20,655 nucleotides of DNA from a virus (IMGVR_UViG_3300047316_000450:1-20655), one strand, 5' to 3'. Positions 7,989 to 12,485 are shown, numbered from the stretch's first letter. Numbers and translations: made by a program. Notes: a model not told the origin generated them from the letters alone.

Positions 7989-8234
7989 CTATTCGACGGC
8001 GGCGGTTTTCAACCGGACTCGTATGCCCCTACGCACGAGTTGGCCGGCACGCTCAGGGGATAGGCAACCAAGTTCCTTGGCAATCTGAGCATACGTCATG
8101 CCGGCCTCGTGGGCTTCCAATGCGGCCAAGGCCCGGGCGTCGGTCAATTCCCGTGGGATTTGACCGTACACCTGACGAGATCGCCAGCCACGGCCAAAAG
8201 CATAAGCCCATTCCGGGGGCGGCTTCCATATCAT
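7989..8234 (-). CDS. Small helix-turn-helix protein
   Basis: This is an 81-residue protein. Residues about 38-70 (LEAHEAGMTYAQIAKELGC, then ERAGQLVRRGIR) form a sigma-region-4-like or GcrA-like helix-turn-helix, with the common MTYxxIAxxLG signature. The N-terminus is Trp/aromatic-rich (MIWKPPPEWAYAFGRGW). A basic tail follows. It probably binds DNA as a small regulator, perhaps of the surrounding small-gene array; the target is unknown. The ribosome-binding site before ATG 8234 is weak (GGATG), and the start is three bases after the upstream stop, which fits translational coupling. Confidence 0.7.
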   Translation of the reverse strand: MIWKPPPEWAYAFGRGWRSRQVYGQIPRELTDARALAALEAHEAGMTYAQIAKELGCLSPERAGQLVRRGIRVRLKTAAVE

Positions 8235-8237
8235 GGT

Positions 8238-8281
8238 TCATCCAAACAGCTTGACAATCGTGGCACCGAGCGCGAAGCCGG
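8238..8281 (-). repeat. 44-bp direct repeat, source copy
   Basis: This is the 3' end of the membrane-protein gene, including its TGA stop. It is identical to 7915-7958. Confidence 0.85.
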
Positions 8282-8453
8282 CCGCCAACAGCGCGGCGCC
8301 CGCGGTCATGCTGGCGAATGCAACTTGCCACGGCGCATGGCGCATTTCCTGATGCCGGCGATCCGATTCGGCAAAGTTGCGATGGATCTCCGTCAGCATC
8401 TTGTCGATGCGAACGGTCTGCTCGCGCGCGTCAATTGGGTTGATGTCTGGCAT
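8238..8453 (-). CDS. Small single-TM protein, paralogue of the gene at 8684
   Basis: This is a 71-residue protein. The N-terminal 45 residues are a charged helix (REQTVRIDKMLTEIHRN, ESDRRHQEMRHAPW), followed by one membrane segment of about 20 residues (SMTAGAALLAAGFALGATIV) and a short KLFG end. It aligns with the 70-residue product at 8684-8893 across its length (RID-ML, R-QE, APW, TAGAAL-AAG, KLF), so the two are tandem paralogues separated by one other gene. The AGAGGACC ribosome-binding site precedes ATG 8453. Size and topology fit a holin-like or membrane-anchored accessory protein, but there is no endolysin nearby to support lysis. Confidence 0.75.
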   Translation of the reverse strand: MPDINPIDAREQTVRIDKMLTEIHRNFAESDRRHQEMRHAPWQVAFASMTAGAALLAAGFALGATIVKLFG

Positions 8454-8471
8454 TTGGTCCTCTGGGCACTT

Positions 8472-8672
8472 TCAAACAAACATCTTGAACAGGATTGCGC
8501 TTGTCATCGCCATGTTGGTGCCGACCATCCATTTCAAGACCGTGAGATCGGTTTCGATCCTGCCGGCCCGGTTTTCATAGCCGGCGGCCTCTTCGGCAGC
8601 GGCGCGCGCGATCTCGTCCGGCACGTCGCCGGCCCGCAATGCAGCGTAGAGTTTTGCCATCATGACGGTCAT
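8472..8672 (-). CDS. Small tail-anchored membrane protein with helical N-terminus
   Basis: This is a 66-residue protein. Residues 5-40 are a charged amphipathic helix (LYAALRAGDVPDEIARAAAE, then ENRAGRIETDL), and residues 46-66 are a membrane segment (LKWMVGTNMAMTSAILFKMF). This layout recalls CCDC90/DUF1640-type small proteins found in phages and proteobacteria, but the match is by eye. ATG 8672 is preceded by AGGACGA, the same ribosome-binding stretch used through the cassette region at 9.2-12.4 kb. It lies between two paralogous membrane proteins and may work with them. Function is unknown; holin or antiholin are possible. Confidence 0.7.
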   Translation of the reverse strand: MTVMMAKLYAALRAGDVPDEIARAAAEEAAGYENRAGRIETDLTVLKWMVGTNMAMTSAILFKMFV

Positions 8673-8683
8673 TTTTCGTCCTG

Positions 8684-8893
8684 TCAGCCGTCAAACAATT
8701 TCATAAAAGCCGCGCCGGCCGCGAACAAGGCCGCACCGGCGGTTAGCAGACCAACCGCGACCGGAAGCAGAAGCACCCACGGCGCGTAGCTGATTTCCTG
8801 CCGCTTGCGGTCATGGTCGGCAAGCATTTGATCGATCCGCGCAATTTGTTCGCGGATATTCAACTCGCCTTCAGGGTGGTGGATGTCGGTCAT
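8684..8893 (-). CDS. Small single-TM protein, paralogue of the gene at 8238
   Basis: This is a 70-residue protein with a charged helix (IREQIARIDQMLADHDRKRQ) followed by APW and a hydrophobic span of about 25 residues (LLLPVAVGLLTAGAALFAAG), ending KLFDG. ATG 8893 overlaps the stop of the upstream exported-protein gene as ATGA, which decides the start over the longer frame to 8986. Full-length similarity to the product at 8238-8453 shows a local duplication followed by divergence. Paired small membrane proteins of this kind sometimes act as holin and pinholin, but that is only a possibility here. Confidence 0.75.
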   Translation of the reverse strand: MTDIHHPEGELNIREQIARIDQMLADHDRKRQEISYAPWVLLLPVAVGLLTAGAALFAAGAAFMKLFDG

Positions 8894-9240
8894 TTCAGCT
8901 CTTTTGCTGTAAGCCAAGGATACTTGCGCAGGAATCCGAAATCGGTCAGGACGTCCTGAAAATTCTGCAATGGATGCGCCTGGCAATGACCATCAAGCCA
9001 ATATGCCACCGCATCGCTGTCGAGACCATCCAATGGATTGAGGTCATCGGTGGACGCGGCCATACCGCTCAGGAATCCCAGCGCCCAATTGCCCAACGAG
9101 TACCAATTTCCGCTCTGCCGATCAGCAAGCCACGTTCCACACGTAGCGCCGGCACCAGCACCGGCGCTTTTAATTTGGCGTGCTTGGACTGCAGTGGCCG
9201 CCAGCAAGCTAACGCCAATCGCAAAGAGTATTCGCTTCAT
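8890..9240 (-). CDS. Exported small protein (Rap1a/HdeA-like cysteine pattern)
   Basis: This is a 116-residue protein. Residues 1-21 (MKRILFAIGVSLLAATAVQA) form a Sec signal peptide with an AxA cleavage site. The mature part has two cysteines, in ATCGTWLADR and DGHCQAHPL, with a WALGFLSG helix between them and DAVAYWLDGHC before the second. The spacing resembles Rap1a/Tai immunity proteins and HdeA-like periplasmic proteins, in which the cysteines form a disulphide; this is a fold-level impression. ATG 9240 is preceded by the conserved leader (hairpin plus AAGCGAGGAC), which decides it over the longer frame to 9321. A periplasmic role such as host-envelope or superinfection function is plausible. 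Confidence 0.7.
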   Translation of the reverse strand: MKRILFAIGVSLLAATAVQARQIKSAGAGAGATCGTWLADRQSGNWYSLGNWALGFLSGMAASTDDLNPLDGLDSDAVAYWLDGHCQAHPLQNFQDVLTDFGFLRKYPWLTAKELK

Positions 9241-9282
9241 TGATCTGTCCTCGCTTGTTGCGGGCGCCCGCCAAGGCCGCCC
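9241..9282 (-). promoter_or_regulatory. Cassette leader: UUGGCG-loop hairpin and AGCGAGGAC site
   Basis: On the minus strand a 7-bp hairpin with one bulged G spans 9282-9262, with loop UUGGCG. It is followed by CAACAAGCGAGGACAGATCA and ATG 9240. Hairpin loop and ribosome-binding stretch match the other cassette leaders. Confidence 0.6.
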
Positions 9283-9305
9283 CGGTTCCGGTAATATTGC
9301 GCACA

Positions 9306-9319
9306 GCGCCATATGGCGC
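9306..9319. repeat. 14-bp perfect palindrome
   Basis: GCGCCATATGGCGC lies in the 209-base gap between the two exported-protein genes. It could be an operator or a transcript hairpin; there is no further evidence. Confidence 0.4.
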
Positions 9320-9408
9320 AAGAGCGGCGGCCTCTGTTAATGTTTAATCATTCCGTCCGCCGGGCCGGCTGCTTCGGTCCTCGCGGCAGCCTAGCCCGCG
9401 GAAGGATA

Positions 9409-9439
9409 GGGCCGGCCGGGACGCCAATCCCGCCGGCCC
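9409..9439 (-). other. Orphan UUGGCG-loop hairpin after a stop codon
   Basis: Ten bases after the stop of the gene at 9450, the minus strand forms a GC-rich hairpin (CGGGA, loop UUGGCG, UCCCG at 9432-9417, extended by flanking GCCGG pairing). There is no U-run, so it is a poor intrinsic terminator. Downstream lies a GCGAGGACCGAAG stretch and a four-codon frame (ATG near 9349). It looks like a cassette leader whose gene has been lost. Confidence 0.5.
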
Positions 9440-9449
9440 GCCCCGCCGT

Positions 9450-9764
9450 TTACCAGACTTGCCACCAATTTTTGTCGGATACGGGTGGCTTCAGGCAATC
9501 CGCTATTGATGGCTTGGCAACGCGCTCGACGTAATCGGCCGGAAGTTTTCCGTTTGCGATGAAGTATGTGCCGTCCTCCATCGTGCTCCGGTTGGCGGCG
9601 GCGAGGACGTAACAACTGCAATAAGCGTTGTTGTTGTTCATTCCCGCCAGACAAGTTGCCATTGCCTCCTTTATAAAGGCGAGCGTGTTCGCCTGGTCCA
9701 GCGGGGTCGCATGCGCCGCAACAGGCAACAGCAGCGTGCTTGCAAGCAATAATCGTTTCATCAT
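9450..9764 (-). CDS. Exported small cysteine-containing protein
   Basis: This is a 104-residue protein with a Sec signal peptide (MMKRLLLASTLLLPVAAHA, AHA cleavage site). The mature domain contains four cysteines (TCLAGM, YCSCYVL, ADCLKP), probably forming disulphides in the periplasm, with NRSTMEDGTYF between. I do not recognise the family. The start is ATG 9764 or the adjacent ATG 9761; AAGGACC upstream is the variant ribosome-binding stretch of this cassette. Hammerhead ribozyme 1 lies just upstream, so this would be the first gene on the 3' cleavage product. Confidence 0.7.
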   Translation of the reverse strand: MMKRLLLASTLLLPVAAHATPLDQANTLAFIKEAMATCLAGMNNNNAYCSCYVLAAANRSTMEDGTYFIANGKLPADYVERVAKPSIADCLKPPVSDKNWWQVW

Positions 9765-9800
9765 GTTCGTTGGTCCTTGCTATGTGCCGCGCCATGCGGC
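9765..9800 (-). promoter_or_regulatory. Cassette leader: AUGGC-loop hairpin and AGCAAGGAC site
   Basis: A 5-bp hairpin (GCCGC, loop AUGGC, GCGGC, 9800-9786) is followed by ACATAGCAAGGACCAACGAA and ATG 9764. This is the pentaloop variant of the UGGC-loop leader family. Confidence 0.55.
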
Positions 9801-9813
9801 GGTTGGGTCTACT

Positions 9814-9870
9814 GGACTCATCAGCTGCCGCGTCACGGCAGGACGGGGAGATCAGTTCCCCGTTTCGTCC
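9814..9870 (-). ncRNA. Type II hammerhead ribozyme 1
   Basis: Read on the minus strand 5' to 3': GGAC (stem II), GAA, stem III (ACGGGGA pairing with UCCCCGU, 7-base loop), C as the cleavage nucleotide at 9842, stem I (CUGCCG, loop UGACG, CGGCAG), then CUGAUGA and GUCC (stem II). Every conserved core position is present: CUGANGA, GAA followed by the A15.1-U16.1 pair, and H17 = C. Stem II is the open stem, giving the type II topology. Predicted cleavage falls between 9842 and 9841. The 5' strand overlaps the last codons of the gene at 9852, whose stop lies in the stem III loop. Confidence 0.92.
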
Positions 9871-10037
9871 TTGTGGTCGCGAGCCTCCAGCCAGGCCCGC
9901 TCGAGCCGCGCGATCATGACAGCGGCGCGGTGGCATAGGTCGGCGGTGGTGGAAGAGCGTCCCGGGTGCGCCTCGGTCAGCTCGCGCGAGATGGCCTCAA
10001 CCTCGGCCTGCGTCGGTGGGCCTTGATCTGTTTTCAT
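9852..10037 (-). CDS. Small helical protein of unknown function
   Basis: This is a 61-residue protein, mostly helical and charged (QAEVEAISRELTEAH, TADLCHRAAVMIARLERAWL). ATG 10037 overlaps the upstream stop as ATGA, so it is translationally coupled as the third gene of its cassette. Its last codons (KDETG) are at the same time the GGAC-GAA-A strand of hammerhead ribozyme 1, and the TGA falls in the stem III loop. Codons here are therefore constrained by RNA function. I do not recognise the family. Confidence 0.65.
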   Translation of the reverse strand: MKTDQGPPTQAEVEAISRELTEAHPGRSSTTADLCHRAAVMIARLERAWLEARDHKDETGN

Positions 10038-10237
10038 GATCGCACCGCCATCAACAGCACAAGCGGCCCGGCGCCACCGCCAACCCAATAGCGGCCGGCC
10101 TTGGTCAACTCAGAAAGAGCATGGAAGTATTCAGGGTCACGATGCTCTGCAGCGTCTGGGAAGCAGTCGCGCAAATCACATTGACCGCGCAATGTTTCGT
10201 TGTCGTTGTTGTCGTAATCGTAAATCTTTACCATCAT
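10034..10237 (-). CDS. Small acidic protein of unknown function
   Basis: This is a 67-residue protein, acidic at the N-terminus (VKIYDYDNNDNETLRGQCDL, then RDCFPDA), with a Gly-rich hydrophobic end (YWVGGGAGPLVLLMAV). Two cysteines are seven residues apart. ATGs at 10237 and 10234 are both possible; the first overlaps the upstream stop. It is the middle gene of a three-gene coupled set (10461 to 9852) bounded by hammerhead ribozymes 2 and 1. No family is recognised. Confidence 0.6.
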   Translation of the reverse strand: MMVKIYDYDNNDNETLRGQCDLRDCFPDAAEHRDPEYFHALSELTKAGRYWVGGGAGPLVLLMAVRS

Positions 10238-10461
10238 GACACACCTCCCGGCGTCACCACGCGCACAAGCTCGCGGCTGTTGGCGCCGGCAACCGTAAAA
10301 TTGCGGATGACGTACAGCGGCGAGTAGGGGTTGAGATTGAATATCAGTAGCGTCTTGCCGGTGCGGTCCGCGTCTTGCTGCGCCAGCGCAATGATTCGAT
10401 CGAGCTTGGTTACTTTGTCGTGCGCGCGGTCTATGTGCTTCAATTCAGATTTGCTAGGCAT
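10234..10461 (-). CDS. Small protein of unknown function
   Basis: This is a 75-residue protein. A basic helix at the N-terminus (SELKHIDRAHDKVTKLDRII, ALAQQDADR) is followed by a beta-rich part (LLIFNLNPYSPLYVIRNFTV, RELVRVV). ATG 10461 is chosen over a longer frame to 10491 because TGCGAGGACGAGGACA, the conserved ribosome-binding stretch, precedes it and the longer frame would run toward ribozyme 2. It would be the first gene on the 3' product of ribozyme 2 cleavage. The function is not recognised. Confidence 0.65.
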   Translation of the reverse strand: MPSKSELKHIDRAHDKVTKLDRIIALAQQDADRTGKTLLIFNLNPYSPLYVIRNFTVAGANSRELVRVVTPGGVS

Positions 10462-10477
10462 TGTCCTCGTCCTCGCA
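10462..10477 (-). promoter_or_regulatory. Conserved cassette ribosome-binding stretch (no hairpin)
   Basis: TGCGAGGACGAGGACA directly precedes ATG 10461. It matches the AGCGAGGACGA consensus, but here no UGGC-loop hairpin precedes it; ribozyme 2 ends 16 bases upstream. Confidence 0.6.
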
Positions 10478-10493
10478 TTGAGCTGGGTCATCT

Positions 10494-10553
10494 GGACTCG
10501 TCAGGCGCCGCATCACGGCGCGACCGGGCACAACAAAGTGCCCGGTTTCGTCC
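10494..10553 (-). ncRNA. Type II hammerhead ribozyme 2
   Basis: Minus strand 5' to 3': GGAC directly after a TAA stop, GAA, a 9-bp stem III (ACCGGGCAC pairing with GUGCCCGGU, loop UUUGUU), C17 at 10522, stem I (GCGCCG, loop UGAUG, CGGCGC), CUGACGA and GUCC. Compared with copy 1, the two outermost stem I pairs changed in compensation (CU/AG to GC/GC), as did stem III, while the core stays intact. Position 7 is C, which the core tolerates. Cleavage is predicted between 10522 and 10521. Confidence 0.93.
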
Positions 10554-11015
10554 TTATGCCGCCGATCGACCGCGATCTATCCCCCAGGGCGCGGTCTCGT
10601 AATCGGGCAAGCCGCGGATTGCCGCCGCGCGGATTGCCGCAATTATCCGGTGCGCGACCGTCTGCCTATAATCGTCGGTCTCGCAAGCCTGATAGTCGAA
10701 GCAATCGCAATTCTTGATTACCCAAACGCAGCGCTTCGTGTGCTGCATGTGGACGAACGGCTCGAAATACCGGAACGCATAGGCGCTCGCGTCCTCACCG
10801 ATCTTGCCCGGCATGTTGCCAGGCCCACAATCCGGGTAACGATGGCAGACCGAGCGCTCGTTCTCCGCTAGTAGAACGCGGCCGATGTCGGTCCAATCAA
10901 ACAATCCAGCCTTGCTAGGCTGGATAAAATAGCCGAGCTGGTCTTTCATCCGCTTGTCCTTAGCAAACGAAAGCAGCGCGTCGATATGGTCGTGGGAGAC
11001 TACGAAAGCAGACAT
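10554..11015 (-). CDS. Conserved phage protein of unknown function (SAFVVSHDHIDAL type)
   Basis: This is a 153-residue protein. The opening MSAFVVSHDHIDALLSFAKD resembles an N-terminus I recall from many phage and prophage hypothetical proteins, where it is followed as here by an ENERSVCHRYPD segment. Residues about 95-130 contain VWVIKNCDCFDYQACET and YRQTVAHRIIAAI. No catalytic motif is clear. ATG 11015 follows a UUGGCG-loop hairpin and CAGCGAGGACGAAG. The TAA stop abuts stem II of hammerhead ribozyme 2. A host-takeover role would fit the accessory location but is not shown. Confidence 0.75.
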   Translation of the reverse strand: MSAFVVSHDHIDALLSFAKDKRMKDQLGYFIQPSKAGLFDWTDIGRVLLAENERSVCHRYPDCGPGNMPGKIGEDASAYAFRYFEPFVHMQHTKRCVWVIKNCDCFDYQACETDDYRQTVAHRIIAAIRAAAIRGLPDYETAPWGIDRGRSAA

Positions 11016-11056
11016 GGTTCTTCGTCCTCGCTGTGCTTCCCTCTCGCCAAAGAGGG
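11016..11056 (-). promoter_or_regulatory. Cassette leader: UUGGCG-loop hairpin and AGCGAGGACGA site
   Basis: A perfect 6-bp hairpin (CCCUCU, loop UUGGCG, AGAGGG, 11056-11039) is followed by AGCACAGCGAGGACGAAGAA and ATG 11015. Confidence 0.65.
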
Positions 11057-11116
11057 CCGGCTTGATTGCCGCCGATAGGCGCCCGCAATGGAGCGCCCAT
11101 CAACTGCAATCACGCC
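11057..11116 (-). ncRNA. Candidate structured RNA element E, copy 1
   Basis: Minus strand, starting right after the stop of the gene at 11117: outer pairing GAUUGC (11111-11106) with GCAAUC (11069-11064), and an inner 8-bp stem AUGGGCGC with GCGCCUAU around loop UCCAUUGCGG. An alternative CGGC/GCCG pairing near the 3' end would exclude the outer stem. Copy 2 at 11688-11744 keeps the architecture with different stem bases. I cannot match it to hammerhead, twister, pistol, hatchet or twister-sister from memory. Confidence 0.45.
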
Positions 11117-11644
11117 TTACGCTACCTGCCGTGCTTCGCTGGCATCGCGCGCATAGCTCTCAGCATTTGGAACCCCGCGACACATGCGAGCGGAATTGGC
11201 CGGCGTGATCGATATATCCAGTTCCCAGCGCGCAATGACCTTGCCCTCGCGCCGAACGTCCAAGTAGAGCGCATCGGCATGTAACCCGCCCATCGCGACA
11301 TATCCGTTCGTGTGGGCGTCCGGATAAAATCGGAATGTGATCTCGTCATCGGCGCGCAATGTCTTGAGGATGCACGACGCGCTAGTATGCTGCGAGTGAT
11401 AGACACCGATCATCGCAAAGCATTGCACGTCGCCGGCTTTCATCGCTTCGCGCCCGCGCGAGGTATCAATCTCCACCTTAGCCGTGACATTGTGCTCTAT
11501 GTCCGTCGCAAACGGATCGGGGTTGCCATAACCCTTGCGCTTGATCGCGCGCACCAGGCCGTCCGGGCTCTTGCTGTTCAGATGCACGCAAATGTCGTCG
11601 CACTTGCGCAATGCAGTAATGTCGAGCTTCGTTAAGGTAGTCAT
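11117..11644 (-). CDS. Protein of unknown function
   Basis: This is a 175-residue protein, mixed alpha/beta, with no motif I can name. Notable stretches are a helical start (LTKLDITALRKCDDICVHLN), then VTAKVEIDTSRGREAM, an EITFRFYPDAHTNGY segment and a beta-rich KVIARWELDISITP. ATG 11644 is chosen because the conserved leader (UUGGCG hairpin, AAGCGAGGACGAACG) ends directly at it; the frame extended to 11740 would translate the leader and element E. It sits between two E elements rather than ribozymes. Confidence 0.7.
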   Translation of the reverse strand: MTTLTKLDITALRKCDDICVHLNSKSPDGLVRAIKRKGYGNPDPFATDIEHNVTAKVEIDTSRGREAMKAGDVQCFAMIGVYHSQHTSASCILKTLRADDEITFRFYPDAHTNGYVAMGGLHADALYLDVRREGKVIARWELDISITPANSARMCRGVPNAESYARDASEARQVA

Positions 11645-11687
11645 CGTTCGTCCTCGCTTATGTTGTTGGACATCCGCCAAGATGTCC
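11645..11687 (-). promoter_or_regulatory. Cassette leader: UUGGCG-loop hairpin and AGCGAGGACGA site
   Basis: A perfect 7-bp hairpin (GGACAUC, loop UUGGCG, GAUGUCC, 11687-11668) is followed by AACAACATAAGCGAGGACGA and ATG 11644. Confidence 0.65.
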
Positions 11688-11744
11688 CGGCATGATCGCC
11701 GACCATGCCGCCCCCATGGAGCGGCATGCGCTGCAATCAATCCG
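11688..11744 (-). ncRNA. Candidate structured RNA element E, copy 2
   Basis: It starts right after the stop of the gene at 11745. The outer pairing is GAUUGC (11738-11733) with GCGAUC (11699-11694, one U-G wobble). The inner 8-bp stem is CAUGCCGC with GCGGCAUG around loop UCCAUGGGG. Compared with copy 1, the inner stem sequence changed while pairing was kept, and UCCAU in the loop and GAUUGCAG at the start are conserved. It occupies the place ribozymes hold in other cassettes. Confidence 0.45.
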
Positions 11745-11909
11745 TTATTTGAAATCCGCCATAATTGCGGTAATGGCGTCGTTTATTCGATACATAAGAG
11801 CCGATAATTTTTCGTCTTTTGGCAATAGCGGCAGCCATTCAAATGCCGCTATGACAGCATGTGTTGCATCGTCGCAAGCATCATCAAATTTGTCTTCTTG
11901 ATTAATCAT
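11745..11909 (-). CDS. Small acidic helical protein of unknown function
   Basis: This is a 54-residue acidic helical protein (QEDKFDDACDDATHAVIAAF, EKLSALMYRINDAITAIM). It has no recognised domain, signal or membrane span. ATG 11909 follows the cassette leader (hairpin, CATAGCGAGGACGAAGACT). It is the first gene downstream of hammerhead ribozyme 3. The standard leader is the main evidence that it is expressed. Confidence 0.65.
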   Translation of the reverse strand: MINQEDKFDDACDDATHAVIAAFEWLPLLPKDEKLSALMYRINDAITAIMADFK

Positions 11910-11953
11910 AGTCTTCGTCCTCGCTATGTTGTCGGACACTCGCCAAAGCGCCC
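11910..11953 (-). promoter_or_regulatory. Cassette leader: UUGGCG-loop hairpin and AGCGAGGACGA site
   Basis: A 7-bp hairpin with two G-U pairs (GGGCGCU, loop UUGGCG, AGUGUCC, 11953-11934) is followed by GACAACATAGCGAGGACGAA and ATG 11909. Confidence 0.6.
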
Positions 11954-11967
11954 TGGTTCGTTCGTCT

Positions 11968-12019
11968 GGTCTCGTCAGTGACGGCCTAACCGCCAGACGG
12001 CCCTGGGGCCGTTTCGACC
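11968..12019 (-). ncRNA. Type II hammerhead ribozyme 3
   Basis: Minus strand 5' to 3': GGUC, GAA, stem III (ACGGCC pairing with GGCCGU, loop CCAG), C17 at 11996, stem I (UGGCGG, loop UUAGG, CCGUCA with one G-U pair), CUGACGA and GACC. Stem II is GGUC/GACC here against GGAC/GUCC in the other copies, a compensated base-pair change that strongly supports real pairing. It begins three bases after the TGA of the gene at 12023. Cleavage is predicted between 11996 and 11995. Confidence 0.92.
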
Positions 12020-12022
12020 TGT

Positions 12023-12211
12023 TCAGTAGTTGGTGACCCAGTCGCAGCCGTGAAGCTTGGCGAGCACCTCTGCGCGACGCTCCGCTTTGACCCTGCGGCC
12101 TTTGCCAGAGAAATGGCTGTCCGCTTCCAAGCTGTCATCCTCGAAGAGGACATCAACCGTGAAATCATCGCCATTGTCAGAACATTGAATGGTGCGGGCC
12201 TTGCTGATCAT
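12023..12211 (-). CDS. Small protein of unknown function
   Basis: This is a 62-residue protein with a beta-rich acidic first half (ARTIQCSDNGDDFTVDVLFE, DDSLEADSHF) and a basic helix (RRVKAERRAEVLAKLHGCDW). I do not recognise it. ATG 12211 overlaps the stop of the gene at 12208 as ATGA and has GAGG seven bases upstream, deciding it over the longer frame to 12280. Its TGA lies three bases before hammerhead ribozyme 3. Confidence 0.65.
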   Translation of the reverse strand: MISKARTIQCSDNGDDFTVDVLFEDDSLEADSHFSGKGRRVKAERRAEVLAKLHGCDWVTNY

Positions 12212-12378
12212 GATTGCACCTCGCAAGCGCATGCGAGAGTGTAGAGCAAACCCTTGCTGCAGTAGTTGACGAGAAACCATTGCTCGGCATCAAAGCTCGA
12301 TGAGCATCCTCGCGGTGCCAGCATGTAACCTTCATGGTAGTCCCGGCCGTGGTAACAAAAAGCTATCCTAAAGCGCAT
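12208..12378 (-). CDS. Small protein of unknown function (56 residues)
   Basis: This short frame reads MRFRIAFCYHGRDYHEGYML, then residues to YTLACACEVQS, with five cysteines in all and many aromatic residues. Support comes from both ends: a UGGC-loop hairpin and AAAGCGAGGATCAGGACA lead directly into ATG 12378, and its TGA overlaps the next ATG as ATGA. No family is recognised. The cysteines might bind a metal, but their spacing fits no named finger. Confidence 0.6.
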   Translation of the reverse strand: MRFRIAFCYHGRDYHEGYMLAPRGCSSSFDAEQWFLVNYCSKGLLYTLACACEVQS

Positions 12379-12427
12379 TGTCCTGATCCTCGCTTTGCGC
12401 CCGAGCCATTCGGGCTTGCAATCAACA
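12379..12427 (-). promoter_or_regulatory. Cassette leader with AUGGC-loop hairpin and an element-E-like start
   Basis: UUGAUUGCA (12425-12417), as at the start of element E, is followed by a 6-bp hairpin (GCCCGA, loop AUGGC, UCGGGC, 12415-12399), then GCAAAGCGAGGATCAGGACA and ATG 12378. Confidence 0.55.
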
Positions 12428-12472
12428 ATCTATCAAACAAACACAAATGCACAACCGTAAAGATTGGCACAT

Positions 12473-12485
12473 ATCCGCACATTTC
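12473..12485 (+). repeat. 13-bp direct repeat flanking HNH gene, left copy
   Basis: ATCCGCACATTTC, one base from the HNH stop. The identical sequence is at 12908-12920 on the other side of the gene. Confidence 0.6.

Noticed and set aside
8170-8180. CTGACGAG on the plus strand as a fourth hammerhead
   Set aside because: No matching GAAA strand or stems nearby; it lies inside the small HTH gene.
9409-9439. Classical rho-independent terminator
   Set aside because: The hairpin is strong but lacks a U-run on the minus strand, and its loop matches the leader family.
10516-10553. Intrinsic terminator on the plus strand (hairpin followed by TTTCGTCCTT)
   Set aside because: The hairpin is stem III of ribozyme 2 and the T-rich stretch is the complement of the conserved GAAA strand. 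Copies 1 and 3 show the same layout with covariation, and all local genes run on the minus strand.
11057-11744. Additional hammerheads in the element E regions
   Set aside because: No CUGANGA and GAAA pair is present on either strand.
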